DNA of 15,944 bases, from positions 1-15,944 of the forward strand of contig CAZAQL010000063.1 of NCBI GenBank assembly GCA_964487295.1, given 5' to 3'. Origin of the DNA: JAPEKQ01 sp964487295. Its GTDB lineage: Bacteria > Joyebacterota > Joyebacteria > Joyebacterales > Joyebacteraceae. The notes under the pieces are model-generated. The model had not been told where the DNA came from and made no database searches. It was given only the letters and a program-made list of their open reading frames with translations. A program made the position numbers and the translations under genes. This document shows positions 6,074 to 13,667 of this stretch, in pieces (position 1 is the stretch's first letter; each line of letters starts with the position of its first letter).

Positions 6074-8770
6074 TCAGTGCACCTCGAACCAGCTTCCGCC
6101 GCGCGCCACGTTCGCGACGATGGGCACCGCGAGCTCGAAACCCCGCGCCTGCTCCATCTCCTCACGGACCGCGGCCTCGGCGTCGTCCACGGCGCCCTCG
6201 TCCACCTCCAGAACGAGCTCGTCATGGACCTGCAGGATGAGACTCGCCGGGAGTCTCTCCCGGTCGAGGCGCTCCGCAAGCCCGATCATGGCGACCTTGA
6301 TGAGATCGGCCGCGCTGCCCTGAATCGGCGTGTTCACGGCCGTCCGCTCCGCCATGCTCCGGATCCTGGAATTGTCGGCGTCGAGGCCCGTGATCGTCCG
6401 CCGGCGGCCGAGCAACGTGGAGACCTCGCCGCGCACCGCCGCGTCGGCTATCGTGCGCTCCGTGTAGTCCCTCACGCCGGGATACTGCTCGAAGTACCGG
6501 TCGATGAAGTCGGCGGCCTCGTCGTTGCCGATGCCGAGCTGTCTGGCCAGCCCGTAGGGGCTCATGCCGTACATGATGCCGAAGTTGACCGTCTTCGCCC
6601 AGTCCCTCTCGAATGCGGTGACGTCCTCGTCGGGCTTGTCGAAGATGAGCGCCGCGGTCGCGCGGTGCACGTCCTTCCCATCCTCGAAGGCCCGTCTCAG
6701 GTTCTCGTCACGCGAGAGATGCGCCATGATCCTGAGCTCGATCTGCGAGTAATCTGCGGACACCAGGAGCCGACCGGCGTCCGAGACGAAGGCCTTCCTG
6801 ATCTCGCGGCCGAGCGCGGTCCGCGTCGGGATGTTCTGGAGGTTCGGGTTGCTGCTCGAGAGCCTGCCCGTCGCCGTGACCGTCTGGTTGAACGACGTGT
6901 GGACCCGTCCGGTCCTCTCGTTCACGAGCTTCGGGAGGGCGTCGAGGTAGCCCGACTTGAGCTTCATGAGCTGCCGGTACTCGAGAATGAGGGCGACCGC
7001 CTCGTGCTCGTGGCGAAGCCCCGTCAGAACAGCGTTGTCGGTCGAGTAGCCTGTCTTGGTCCGCCGGCCCCTCCGCAGTCCCAGTCGCTCGAAGAGCACC
7101 TCGCTGACCTGCCTGGGCGAGTCGATGTTGAACTCGCATCCCGCGTGCTCCCAGATGCGCTGCCGGATGCCCTCGATCTCGTGTCCGAACTCGCTTCCGA
7201 GCCTCTCGAGCATGGCCGTGTCGAGCGCGACCCCGGCGAGTTCCATATCGGCCAGCACCGGGATCAGCGGCAGCTCGACCTGTCGCATGAGGTCCTCGAG
7301 ACCGGCCTCGCGCACCGCGGGCGCCAGCACGCCGGTGAGCGCGAGCGCCACCTCGGCGTCCTCGCAGGCGTAGTCACAGGCCGCCTCCACCTCGACCTCG
7401 TCGAACGAAAGCTGGTCAGCTCCCTTGCCGATGAGTTCCTCGATCGATGTGACCGCGCGTCCGAGATGTTCGAGGGCGAGCGCCGCGAGGTTGTGCTGCC
7501 GACGACCCGGGTCCAGAAGGTACGAGCCGATCATCGTGTCGAACGCGATGCCGCGAAGCGTCACGCCGTTCCGCCTGAGTACCTCGAGATCGTACTTCAG
7601 GTTCTGTCCGAACTTGGGAAGCGACTGATCCTCCAGCAGCGGACGAAGACGCTCGAGCGCCTTCCCGGGAGCGATGCGACCCCGCCCGGTCCCCAGGGGA
7701 ACGTAGCACGCGCTCCCCTCCTTCCAGGCGAGGGCGATGCCCACGATCTCCGCGTCGACGGGCGCCAGCGACGAGGTCTCGAGGTCGACGGCGAAACCGT
7801 CCGTCCCGCGGAGGTCGCCGAGCACGCCGTCGAGCTCCCTGAGCGTCGTGATCAGGCGGCAGTCGAGCCTCTCGGCGGGCGCCTGGTCCTGCGGGATCCG
7901 CGCGATGAGCGAGGGAAACTCGAGCTCGGCGAAGAGCGCGCCGATCCGTTCCCGGTCGGGATGGCCGGTCGCAAGCTCGTCGAGAGCCACGGCGACGGGC
8001 GCGTCACGCCGGATGGTCACCAGCTCGCGGCTCTTGCGGGCCAGATCGGCGAACTCCACGAGGTTCTGCTTGCGCTTCGCCCCGGATATCTCGTCGACGC
8101 TCCCGAGAACCTCGTCGATCGACCCGAAGCGCGTGACGAGCGCCGTCGCCGTCTTTTTGCCGATCCCCGGAACGCCGGGGACGTTGTCGGAGGCATCGCC
8201 CATGAGCCCGAGCACGTCCACGACGCGCTCGGGCCGAACTCCGAAGACATCCTCCACCCCGGCCGCATCGTACTCGACCTTCTTCCACGGATCGAAGAGC
8301 GTCACCCGGTCGTCGACGAGCTGATAGAAGTCCTTGTCGCTCGACACGATGATCACCTCATCGCCCCGCTCCTTCGCGCGCTCGGCCAGCGTCCCGATGA
8401 CATCGTCCGCCTCGTACCCCGGGAGCTCGACCCTCGCGATCCCGAGGGCGTCGACCACATCGGCCACGATGGGGATCTGTTCGATCATCTCGTCCGGCGC
8501 CTCGTCGCGCGTCGACTTGTACTCCTCGTACGCCTCGTGGCGGAAGGTCGGCTCCGGCGTGTCGAAGGCGACCGCCATGAACTCGGGCTCGAAACGCTCG
8601 CTCAGGTCGAGCAGCTTCTCGGCGACCCCGAAGACGGCGCTCGTGTTCACGCCTCTGGAGTTGACCAGTGGGTTGCGGATGAACGCGTAGTATGACCTGA
8701 AGACGAGAGCCGTCCCGTCGACCAGACAGACGAGGGGCGCGCTCCGTCCCGTTCGGGAGCGGTCGGTCAT
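6074..8770 (-). CDS. polA: DNA polymerase I with active proofreading domain
   Basis: The 898-residue protein has all three Pol I domains. The 5'-nuclease (about 12-290) has conserved acidic blocks VAFDTPEP, GYEADDVIG, SSDKDFYQL and GDASDNVPGVPGIG. The 3'-5' exonuclease (about 325-485) keeps its catalytic acids Asp329 and Glu331 (VDLETS), Asp394 (LKYDLE), and Tyr467/Asp471 (YACED), so proofreading should be functional, unlike in Taq or Bacillus Pol I. The polymerase has motif A DYSQIELR (673-680), the O-helix RDWAKTVNFGIMYG with Arg722, Lys726, Phe730 and Tyr734, and motif C QVHDE (847-851). The enzyme removes RNA primers and fills repair gaps. ATG 8770 overlaps the nadD stop (ATGA), which suggests coupled translation. 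Phe730 at the O-helix position predicts normal discrimination against dideoxynucleotides. Confidence 0.97.
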   Translation of the reverse strand: MTDRSRTGRSAPLVCLVDGTALVFRSYYAFIRNPLVNSRGVNTSAVFGVAEKLLDLSERFEPEFMAVAFDTPEPTFRHEAYEEYKSTRDEAPDEMIEQIPIVADVVDALGIARVELPGYEADDVIGTLAERAKERGDEVIIVSSDKDFYQLVDDRVTLFDPWKKVEYDAAGVEDVFGVRPERVVDVLGLMGDASDNVPGVPGIGKKTATALVTRFGSIDEVLGSVDEISGAKRKQNLVEFADLARKSRELVTIRRDAPVAVALDELATGHPDRERIGALFAELEFPSLIARIPQDQAPAERLDCRLITTLRELDGVLGDLRGTDGFAVDLETSSLAPVDAEIVGIALAWKEGSACYVPLGTGRGRIAPGKALERLRPLLEDQSLPKFGQNLKYDLEVLRRNGVTLRGIAFDTMIGSYLLDPGRRQHNLAALALEHLGRAVTSIEELIGKGADQLSFDEVEVEAACDYACEDAEVALALTGVLAPAVREAGLEDLMRQVELPLIPVLADMELAGVALDTAMLERLGSEFGHEIEGIRQRIWEHAGCEFNIDSPRQVSEVLFERLGLRRGRRTKTGYSTDNAVLTGLRHEHEAVALILEYRQLMKLKSGYLDALPKLVNERTGRVHTSFNQTVTATGRLSSSNPNLQNIPTRTALGREIRKAFVSDAGRLLVSADYSQIELRIMAHLSRDENLRRAFEDGKDVHRATAALIFDKPDEDVTAFERDWAKTVNFGIMYGMSPYGLARQLGIGNDEAADFIDRYFEQYPGVRDYTERTIADAAVRGEVSTLLGRRRTITGLDADNSRIRSMAERTAVNTPIQGSAADLIKVAMIGLAERLDRERLPASLILQVHDELVLEVDEGAVDDAEAAVREEMEQARGFELAVPIVANVARGGSWFEVH

Positions 8771-9348
8771 GAGTAGAGGCTCTTCTCCGTGATGTAGGAG
8801 CGCACGGTCTCGGGCACCATGTACCGGATCGTGCGTCCCTCGCGGACACGCGCGCGGATGTCGGTGCTCGATATGCCCATGAGCGGAGTGTGCAGGAACC
8901 TGGCGTGACGCAGCACGGCCCGATCGACGTCGTCATCGGTCGTACCCGGGCGCCGCGCCACGATCAACTCGACCTCATCGAGGAGGCGGCCCGGGTCCTT
9001 CCAGGTCAGGATCTGCTCGAGGCTGTCGCCGCCGATGATGAGCGATATCCGCTCCTCACCGTCGAGCTCCGCACGGATCGCGCGGACCGTCTCGATCGTG
9101 TACGACGCGCCCTCGCGACGGGCTTCGATGTCGGTGACATCGAGCCGCTTGTTCTCGGTCACCGCCAGGCGCACCATGGCAAGCCGGTCGGCGAACGGGC
9201 TCAGGACCCCCGCGTCCTTGTGCGGCGGTCGCGGCGCGGGGACGAAGAGCACCCGGTCGAGACCGAACTGCTGGAGCGCCTCCTCCGCCATGATGAGGTG
9301 CGCGATGTGAATGGGATCGAAGGTGCCGCCAATGAGTCCCGTTGACAC
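8767..9348 (-). CDS. nadD: Nicotinate-nucleotide adenylyltransferase
   Basis: A 193-residue nucleotidyltransferase with GGTFDPIHIAH (7-17), where the HIAH step is the (H/T)xGH-type ATP site, then PPHK (41-44), IIGGDS (104-109) and ISSTDIR (159-165). These are hallmarks of NadD. It joins nicotinic acid mononucleotide to ATP to give deamido-NAD in NAD synthesis. The start is GTG 9348 with GGGAG nine bases upstream. The length is normal for the family. It is the first gene of the compact run nadD-polA-coaE-prfB. It is separated from the upstream bamD-like gene by 93 bases containing a strong hairpin, so a transcript boundary may lie there, although no convincing promoter was found. Confidence 0.95.
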   Translation of the reverse strand: MSTGLIGGTFDPIHIAHLIMAEEALQQFGLDRVLFVPAPRPPHKDAGVLSPFADRLAMVRLAVTENKRLDVTDIEARREGASYTIETVRAIRAELDGEERISLIIGGDSLEQILTWKDPGRLLDEVELIVARRPGTTDDDVDRAVLRHARFLHTPLMGISSTDIRARVREGRTIRYMVPETVRSYITEKSLYS

Positions 9349-9379
9349 GAGAGTACGCTCCCTGCTCCGGTCGGTCGTA

Positions 9380-9406
9380 GCGCTCGCCGGACGGCCCGGC
9401 GAGCGC
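9380..9406 (-). terminator. Strong hairpin between the bamD-like gene and nadD
   Basis: A perfect 11-bp stem (GCGCTCGCCGG against CCGGCGAGCGC) encloses a 5-base loop, ACGGC on the + strand. It lies 35 bases beyond the stop of the bamD-like gene and 31 bases before the nadD start. The stem is stable enough for a terminator or attenuator, but no T-rich tract follows on the - strand, which is common in GC-rich genomes. It could separate the envelope cluster from the housekeeping operon or reduce read-through. Confidence 0.45.
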
Positions 9407-9441
9407 GCCCGCCGAGGGGATGCGACGCCCTGAAGGAGGAA

Positions 9442-10227
9442 TCAGTCGACCGGGGCCGCTCCATCCGGTTCGGTCTCTGCCTGCGCGATCTCGTCGGCGG
9501 CGCGCGCAGCCGCCTCCGAATCTCCGTAGGCGGATTCCAGCCGCTCGTAGGCTCCGAGAGCCTCGCCCGGATCCCCCTCCGCGAGATACGACCGGACGAT
9601 GCCGAGAAGGGCCTCGGCCGCCTGGGGGGTGTCGGGGTACTCGGAGAGAACGCTCTCGTAGTAGATGCGCGCCGCCCCGTACCTCTTCAGCTGGACGTAC
9701 ACCTCGGCCGCGGCGAGCTCCTTCCGCGCGAGACGCTCGCGCAGGTCACCGACGTGCCCCCGCGCCTCGTCGGCGAACTCGCTTTGCGGGTAGCGCTCCA
9801 GGAATCGATTGAACTGGTCGATCGCCTGCCGCGTCATCTCCTGATCGAGAGCGGCCGGCTTCGATTGCGCGAGGTAGACGAGGCCCAGCTTGTACTCGGC
9901 CTCACCGATGAGCGAGGACCGGGGATAGTCGACCATCAGCCGGAGATACTCGGCCTCAGCAAGCGGATTGTCGCCGATCTCCCGGTACGCGTCGGCGAGC
10001 CCGATGAGGGCGTCGTCGGCCAGGTCGTCCATCGGCCACCTGTTCGTAACGCGCTTGAAGGCCTCGATCGCGACCATGTAGTCCTCGTGGGCCGCGGCAT
10101 CGACGCCGATCTCGTACATCTCGACGACCGAGGTCTCACCGAACTCGGGGATCGGCGAGCACGCCGTGGCCGCGACGAGCACACCGAGGATCAGGGCGCA
10201 CGCGCGAAGCAAGTGAACCGTCCGCAT
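9442..10227 (-). CDS. bamD: BamD/YfiO-like TPR outer-membrane lipoprotein
   Basis: The 261-residue protein starts with a lipoprotein-type signal: basic residues, a hydrophobic core, then ATAC with the acylated Cys at residue 23 and Ser next, compatible with outer-membrane sorting. TPR-like helical pairs follow: YEIGVDAAAHEDYMVAIEAF (38-57), then repeats around 70-95, 105-150, 165-195 and 205-235, with spacing and YP/YPxS turns typical of the BamD fold. BamD is the essential lipoprotein partner of BamA in inserting outer-membrane barrels. Start ATG 10227 has AGGAG five bases upstream. Its place directly downstream of two PorV-type barrel genes fits an envelope role. The acidic C-terminal tail is not conserved. 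It could instead be a related TPR lipoprotein (CpoB-like), so the symbol is less certain than the fold. Confidence 0.82.
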   Translation of the reverse strand: MRTVHLLRACALILGVLVAATACSPIPEFGETSVVEMYEIGVDAAAHEDYMVAIEAFKRVTNRWPMDDLADDALIGLADAYREIGDNPLAEAEYLRLMVDYPRSSLIGEAEYKLGLVYLAQSKPAALDQEMTRQAIDQFNRFLERYPQSEFADEARGHVGDLRERLARKELAAAEVYVQLKRYGAARIYYESVLSEYPDTPQAAEALLGIVRSYLAEGDPGEALGAYERLESAYGDSEAAARAADEIAQAETEPDGAAPVD

Positions 10228-10318
10228 TTCGTCTCCTCACCTGTTCGGACCGGTCGCGCCGCGGGCTGGACCTCGTGAACCCGCCGACCGCGACCCATCG
10301 CCCCCCTGAGCGGAGGCG

Positions 10319-11863
10319 CTAGTCCGAGGACTTGCTCGTATAGAAGAGATAGATCAGACCGCCGACGATGCCGGCGACGACGACGGGTTCGATGACCTTG
10401 TCCCAGCCGCCGCTCGCGATCTCCGGCGCCGTGAACGCCTGACCGGGCGTACTCAGATCGGCGACCCGGGAACCGGGTACGATGTCGCGGCGCTCCCGGC
10501 TCTCGCTCCCGGCCCAGATGACCGACTTCTCGTCGTCGAGAAGCTGGAAGTGAATGTCGACCGAGGCGCGACGTTCCACCTTCCTCGAGCCGACCAGCCA
10601 CTCACGCCAAGCACGCGGGTACGCCACGTCGCACGAGACGATACGATAGGCGATCTCGTACCGGTCCGAGGCCTCCGAGCCGCCCGGCACGTCGCCTCCG
10701 CCGGCCATCCCCCCGGCCGGCATCGACCCCGTCTTGACCGTGTGCCCCCGGTCGGTCAGCTCCTCGAGAAAGATCGACTGCACGAGCCAGTTGGCGTCGT
10801 GAGACTCCACCTGGCGGATGTAGACGTCGACGCCTTCCGGCAGCCTCATCGTGGCGAACGCCTCGCCGCCGAGCTCGCGGATGAGACCGCCCAGCATCGC
10901 GATGTTGGAGACGGGGACGGCGACCTCTCGCGGCGCCTCCGCCGAGCCGCCGGACATCATCTCGCCCGGGGTCGCGGGCGCGGGCGGTGCGCCGCCGAAC
11001 CCCGCTGAGAGCGCCAGCCAGTGGGTGCCTCCGAGATCGGACGGCCTGTAGGCGTAGTCGAGCGCCCACCGGTCCTGCCAGTTGAGACCGACGCCGCCGG
11101 TGAACGGCGCGAGCGCCGACTCGCCCTCGATGATCGTCCCGGCACGGAGCGCCAGGTACTCGACGGGCGAGTACTCCACCCCCACGCGCGTCGCCAGGTC
11201 GAGATCGTTGACCTTCTCGACGTCGAGCGCGAGGAGAACATCCCGAAACGCGTACGAACCGCCCGCGACGATGGTCGTCGGGAGCGGATCACTCTCGTCC
11301 CTGTACGACATGCCGCCGCCGAGGTTCCGGACCGCGGCGCCGAGCGTGGCGGCCTCGCTGAGCCGGTAGGCCACCCCGAGGTCGACAGCGAAGGCCCCGG
11401 TGCTCTCGTCGCCGAGCGAGCTCGTGATCATCTTGACCCCTGCTCCGAGGCCGAGGTTCGGACGGAGCCTGCGAGCGTACGCGGCGGCCCCGGAGAAGTC
11501 GCTCGCCGCGAACGACCCGTCGCCCGTGTTGTCCCACTCGATACCACCCTGCTCGAGCGAGACGCCGACGAACGACGATCCGAGCGGCATCGCGAACGTG
11601 GCGTGCTGATAGGACGCGTCGTCGAGCCACGAAACGTGCGAGATCGACGCACGTCGTCCGGACAGTCTGGTCAGTCCGGCCGGGTTCCAGTAGAGCGAGG
11701 AGCCGTCGTCGACGACCGACACGGCCGCACCTCCCATCCCCATCGCCCTGGCACCCATGCCGATGCCGAGGAACTGCGCTCCCGACGTCCCCTGAGCCGT
11801 CGCGGCGACGGGACAGAGGCAGAGGGCGAGCACGATCAGGCTCACGAACCACTTCGACATCAT
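10319..11863 (-). CDS. PorV/PorQ-family barrel protein fused to an unrecognised C-terminal domain
   Basis: The 514-residue protein has a signal peptide (1-24, cleavage near ATAQ). Residues 25-289 form a PorV/UPF0164-type outer-membrane barrel with the hallmark GMGARAMGMGGA (35-46) and SSLYWNPAGL (55-64), followed by alternating beta-strand patterns. After a Pro/Gly/Ala-rich linker (290-315) comes a second domain (316-465) that I do not recognise, with strands such as RYEIAYRIVSCDVAY and ASVDIHFQLLDD and a Gly-rich insert at 380-398. A hydrophobic helix (about 489-507, EPVVVAGIVGGLIYLFY) ends the chain with a short basic tail. Ordinary PorV proteins end with the barrel, so this is a fusion. 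PorV shuttles type IX cargo or transports lipids. The gene begins 21 bases after the FlgD-like gene, with GGGAGG before ATG 11863, so the two are very likely co-transcribed. Confidence 0.85.
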   Translation of the reverse strand: MMSKWFVSLIVLALCLCPVAATAQGTSGAQFLGIGMGARAMGMGGAAVSVVDDGSSLYWNPAGLTRLSGRRASISHVSWLDDASYQHATFAMPLGSSFVGVSLEQGGIEWDNTGDGSFAASDFSGAAAYARRLRPNLGLGAGVKMITSSLGDESTGAFAVDLGVAYRLSEAATLGAAVRNLGGGMSYRDESDPLPTTIVAGGSYAFRDVLLALDVEKVNDLDLATRVGVEYSPVEYLALRAGTIIEGESALAPFTGGVGLNWQDRWALDYAYRPSDLGGTHWLALSAGFGGAPPAPATPGEMMSGGSAEAPREVAVPVSNIAMLGGLIRELGGEAFATMRLPEGVDVYIRQVESHDANWLVQSIFLEELTDRGHTVKTGSMPAGGMAGGGDVPGGSEASDRYEIAYRIVSCDVAYPRAWREWLVGSRKVERRASVDIHFQLLDDEKSVIWAGSESRERRDIVPGSRVADLSTPGQAFTAPEIASGGWDKVIEPVVVAGIVGGLIYLFYTSKSSD

Positions 11864-11884
11864 GAGTGGACCTCCCGTATTCGC

Positions 11885-13567
11885 TTACTTGACAACCGCC
11901 ACCTTGTGCACCGCGTCGCCGTCGTCCGTTTCGATCCGCACGAAGAAGACGCCGCTTGCGACGTACTCGCCGCCGTCGTTGCGTCCGTCCCACGTCATGG
12001 AATCGACGCCCTCGGACTCGAGCGCTCTGACGAGCGCGCCGCCGAGCGAGAAGACCTCGATGGAGACCGGTCCGTCATAGCTTCCAAGCGAGATCTCGAG
12101 AGCCTCGCCTTCGGTCGGGTCGAACCAGTCCCTGTCCAGAGAGAGTCCGACGGGGCCTCCGGTGCTGACGGCCAGACTCACCGTGACCGAATCGTCCGTC
12201 CCGGTGCGATCGAAGACGTCGACCGCTGAGATCGTCACGGCGGCCCCCGAAACCGGCGCCGCGGCCTGAGCGGAGACGGGATACGTCACCGTCCACACGC
12301 CGCCCGTCCCCCCGGACACCTCGACGTCCTCGTCGTCGTAGTCGCTGTCGACGGCGCTGAAGTCGGCCGTCACCTCGTAGCCCTCGTCGTCCCACTCCGT
12401 GACGATCGTGATGATCTCGCCCGGATAATACACATTGTCGTCGTCATCGACGGCGCTCGCGACGTGCGCCGGCGGCGCGACGTCGTAGACGAGATCGAAG
12501 CTCGGGACCGGGACCCCGTCGCCGTTGTAGTGCCCCTCCCCGTCGGCCGTGATGACGCCGTCGTGAGCCCGGTAGTAGATCGTATGCGACTCTTCGAGCG
12601 AGTCCTCCACACAGGCCGTGCAGCTCAACGCGTAGGACCACCAGACTGTGTCCTCTCCGGAGAACGCCACGTCGATCCAGTCGCCCTCGTCGATGCTGAT
12701 CTCGATGGACGAGACGCCGGAACGATCGTACGCCCATCCCTCGAGCAGCGCCTCCGTGTCGTCGACACGGAACTCGGTCAGCCCTTCGGGATAGACGATG
12801 CCGACCGAGGGCGGATCGCGGTCGAGGTCGAAGAGGACTGTCCGCTCGTCCTCGTTCCCGGCCGGATCGAGCGTCCGGACCCGAACCTGGTAGCTCGCGT
12901 CGGGAGACGCGCTGCCCCCCTGATCGAGCCCGCTCCACCACAGAACGAGAGACTCGACGCTTGTTCCGGCGTAGAGCTCCGTCACCAGCTCGTCCTCGAC
13001 GTCGAGAATGTCGACGACAGCGTTCCCGGTGGGGACCGCGTTCGCCAGGTGGAGCGTGATCGACGTGCTGTCCGCGACCCCGTCGCCGTCGGGCGTCATA
13101 AGATTCGGCAGCACCGAGAGGGACGTGATGGTGATCGGGTGCGTGTCGACGACGAGCGGGGCGCTCGTCTCCTCCCACGGCTCACCAACCGGATGCGCGC
13201 GGACGATGACGTGGTACTCCCCGTCCGGCACGGTGTCGCGAAGCGAGCCGGTCGTTCCGTCCCACCAGAGCTCGTACGCCCCCGTGTCCGCCCAGTCGGC
13301 CCAGAGCTCGGCCACGACGGTCTCCACCGAGTCGACGATCGAGACCTCCAGATCGGAGTAGACGGTGAGCGTGAAGCGCACGGCGGTGCGATCGTAGGCG
13401 CCGTCGCCGTTCGGCGAGAACGGGTTGGGCACGACGCCGAGGCCGCTCACGGACCCGGCGCCAGCGGCGCCGGCGGCCGCGAACAGCAGCCCGGCCACTG
13501 CGACCGCGAGGAGGGCCGCTGCGCGGCCCGAGGCCGGGGGTGCGGTGTCGACGGTCCTTCTGTGCAT
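11885..13567 (-). CDS. Secreted FlgD-like / type IX C-terminal-style repeat protein
   Basis: The 560-residue protein has a signal peptide (basic start, hydrophobic 16-36, cleavage near residue 37). A FlgD-Ig-like module begins with NPFSPNGDGAYD (48-59), and a second related module begins LMTPDGDGVADST (156-168). Both carry Asp/Asn/Gly loops that look calcium-binding. The central part (about 250-470) contains Ig/cadherin-like beta modules with a Cys316/Cys319 pair and a very acidic stretch at 370-415. The C-terminus (about 476-560) has the pattern VFSLGGALVRAL, TWDGRNDGG, VASGVFFVRI and a basic end, as in FlgD-like or type IX type-A sorting domains. It is probably surface-exposed or secreted. 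Start ATG 13567 has GGAGG four bases upstream. Its leader is interrupted by a 10-N scaffold gap. The ligand or enzymatic role is unknown; no catalytic motif was seen. Confidence 0.82.
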   Translation of the reverse strand: MHRRTVDTAPPASGRAAALLAVAVAGLLFAAAGAAGAGSVSGLGVVPNPFSPNGDGAYDRTAVRFTLTVYSDLEVSIVDSVETVVAELWADWADTGAYELWWDGTTGSLRDTVPDGEYHVIVRAHPVGEPWEETSAPLVVDTHPITITSLSVLPNLMTPDGDGVADSTSITLHLANAVPTGNAVVDILDVEDELVTELYAGTSVESLVLWWSGLDQGGSASPDASYQVRVRTLDPAGNEDERTVLFDLDRDPPSVGIVYPEGLTEFRVDDTEALLEGWAYDRSGVSSIEISIDEGDWIDVAFSGEDTVWWSYALSCTACVEDSLEESHTIYYRAHDGVITADGEGHYNGDGVPVPSFDLVYDVAPPAHVASAVDDDDNVYYPGEIITIVTEWDDEGYEVTADFSAVDSDYDDEDVEVSGGTGGVWTVTYPVSAQAAAPVSGAAVTISAVDVFDRTGTDDSVTVSLAVSTGGPVGLSLDRDWFDPTEGEALEISLGSYDGPVSIEVFSLGGALVRALESEGVDSMTWDGRNDGGEYVASGVFFVRIETDDGDAVHKVAVVK

Positions 13568-13610
13568 GCGTCCTCCGGTCTTCGGTGGAGCCACGATGTC
13601 CCGCAAGGGA

Positions 13611-13620
13611 NNNNNNNNNN
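13611..13620. other. Scaffold gap (10 N)
   Basis: Ten consecutive N bases join two contigs in the intergenic space between two - strand genes. A fixed run of ten usually marks a gap of unknown true length, so the real spacing, leader and anything in it cannot be read here. The coding regions on either side look intact. Confidence 0.98.
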
Positions 13621-13623
13621 AAG

Positions 13624-13654
13624 AGGATACACCGTTTTCGGCCCCGTGTGTCAA
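13624..13654 (-). promoter_or_regulatory. Sigma70-like promoter for the FlgD-like/PorV pair
   Basis: On the - strand, a perfect -35 TTGACA (13654-13649) is followed after 19 bases by TATCCT (13629-13624), a five-of-six match to the -10 consensus. It lies just past the stop of the upstream PorV-like gene and points at the FlgD-like gene. Transcription would start inside or beside the N gap, so the leader length is unknown. The 19-base spacer is at the long end of the usual range. Confidence 0.5.
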
Positions 13655-13667
13655 GCGGAAAGGGCCG

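Noticed and set aside
6037..6279. Upstream extension of coaE into polA.
   Set aside because: The extension does not resemble CoaE, and the conserved YRIGLTGGIASGKS start lies directly after GTG 6036.
4985..8695. A very long open frame on the + strand opposite polA, coaE and prfB.
   Set aside because: It is antisense to three proteins with full catalytic motifs, its translation shows no domain, and long stop-free antisense frames are expected in GC-rich DNA.
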